The position numbers and the translations under genes were made by a program. From assembly GCA_964507185.1 (NCBI GenBank), contig CAZDOY010000089.1, forward strand, positions 1 through 6,777: 6,777 nucleotides of DNA, written 5' to 3'. Of this stretch, positions 6,660 through 6,777 are shown one piece after another. A model generated the notes under the pieces. It was given only the letters and a program-made list of their open reading frames with translations, did not search any database and was not told where the DNA came from. The stretch's first letter is position 1, and the number at the start of each line of letters is the position of its first letter. Source of the DNA: CAVRTJ01 sp964507185 (lineage in GTDB: Bacteria; Acidobacteriota; UBA4820; DSQY01).

Positions 6660-6696
6660 GGGCCTGCGCCTCCCCGCGCGTCCAGGGGGCGGTTTC

Positions 6697-6777
6697 CTAG
6701 CGCTTTTCCGAATTCATCCCCGCATCGCCCTCGGGCGGGACGATGCACAGAAAACCGAGGCCACCGGCGCCGGCCTT
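6697..6777 (-). CDS. Possible C-terminal fragment of an unidentified gene
   Basis: One minus-strand frame reads in from the right edge for 26 codons and stops at TAG (6699-6697). The peptide includes GAGGLGFLCIVPPEGD and ends MNSEKR. The mix of hydrophobic and charged residues and a stop well before the operon promoter fit a real gene end, but 26 residues are too few to name a family, and GC-rich DNA is often open by chance; the other two minus-strand frames also read in from the edge, one of them running on into the receiver gene. If real, the gene lies 126 bases upstream of the receiver start on the same strand. Confidence 0.35.
   Translation of the reverse strand, partial: KAGAGGLGFLCIVPPEGDAGMNSEKR

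Noticed and set aside
6572..6748. N-terminal extension of the receiver protein to 177 residues
   Set aside because: The extension is arginine- and alanine-rich, unlike any receiver N-terminus, and would place the perfect TATAAT promoter inside the coding region; GTG 6571 has a proper ribosome binding site.

Overview
The window is GC-rich bacterial chromosomal DNA with tightly packed genes and mostly non-ATG starts (TTG for dxs, GTG for the HD-GYP gene, GTG for the receiver gene; only the GTPase-kinase uses ATG). The MglA-type GTPase, the multi-domain signalling proteins and the base composition suit a Gram-negative-type lineage such as Acidobacteriota, Myxococcota or Desulfobacterota. The sequence alone does not decide among them, and I see no mobile element, tRNA, rRNA or CRISPR array.

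Layout. Positions 1-1866 (minus) hold nearly all of dxs, 1-deoxy-D-xylulose-5-phosphate synthase; its last few codons lie beyond the left edge. A 240-bp divergent spacer follows. Positions 2107-3885 (plus) encode a membrane-bound Cache-HAMP-HD-GYP protein, a predicted cyclic-di-GMP phosphodiesterase. A 225-bp convergent spacer (3886-4110) carries dyads and short degenerate repeats. Positions 4111-6213 (minus) encode a 700-residue protein that joins an MglA-type Ras-like GTPase domain to a GAF-like domain and a complete cytoplasmic histidine kinase. One base upstream of it, 6215-6571 (minus) encodes a stand-alone receiver domain with a good promoter in front. The right edge may hold the last 26 codons of another minus-strand gene.

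How the genes may work together. The receiver and the GTPase-kinase form a two-gene operon with near-overlapping stop and start, so they are very likely cognate partners. The fusion suggests that GTP/GDP state, or GTPase-directed localisation, is an input to (or output of) the phosphorelay. This is the most interesting item in the window. In Myxococcus the polarity GTPase MglA works with a separate response regulator, RomR; here a GTPase and a two-component system are joined physically. The HD-GYP protein is transcribed towards this operon, so a shared role in motility or surface behaviour is only a suggestion. dxs is housekeeping isoprenoid metabolism and probably unrelated.
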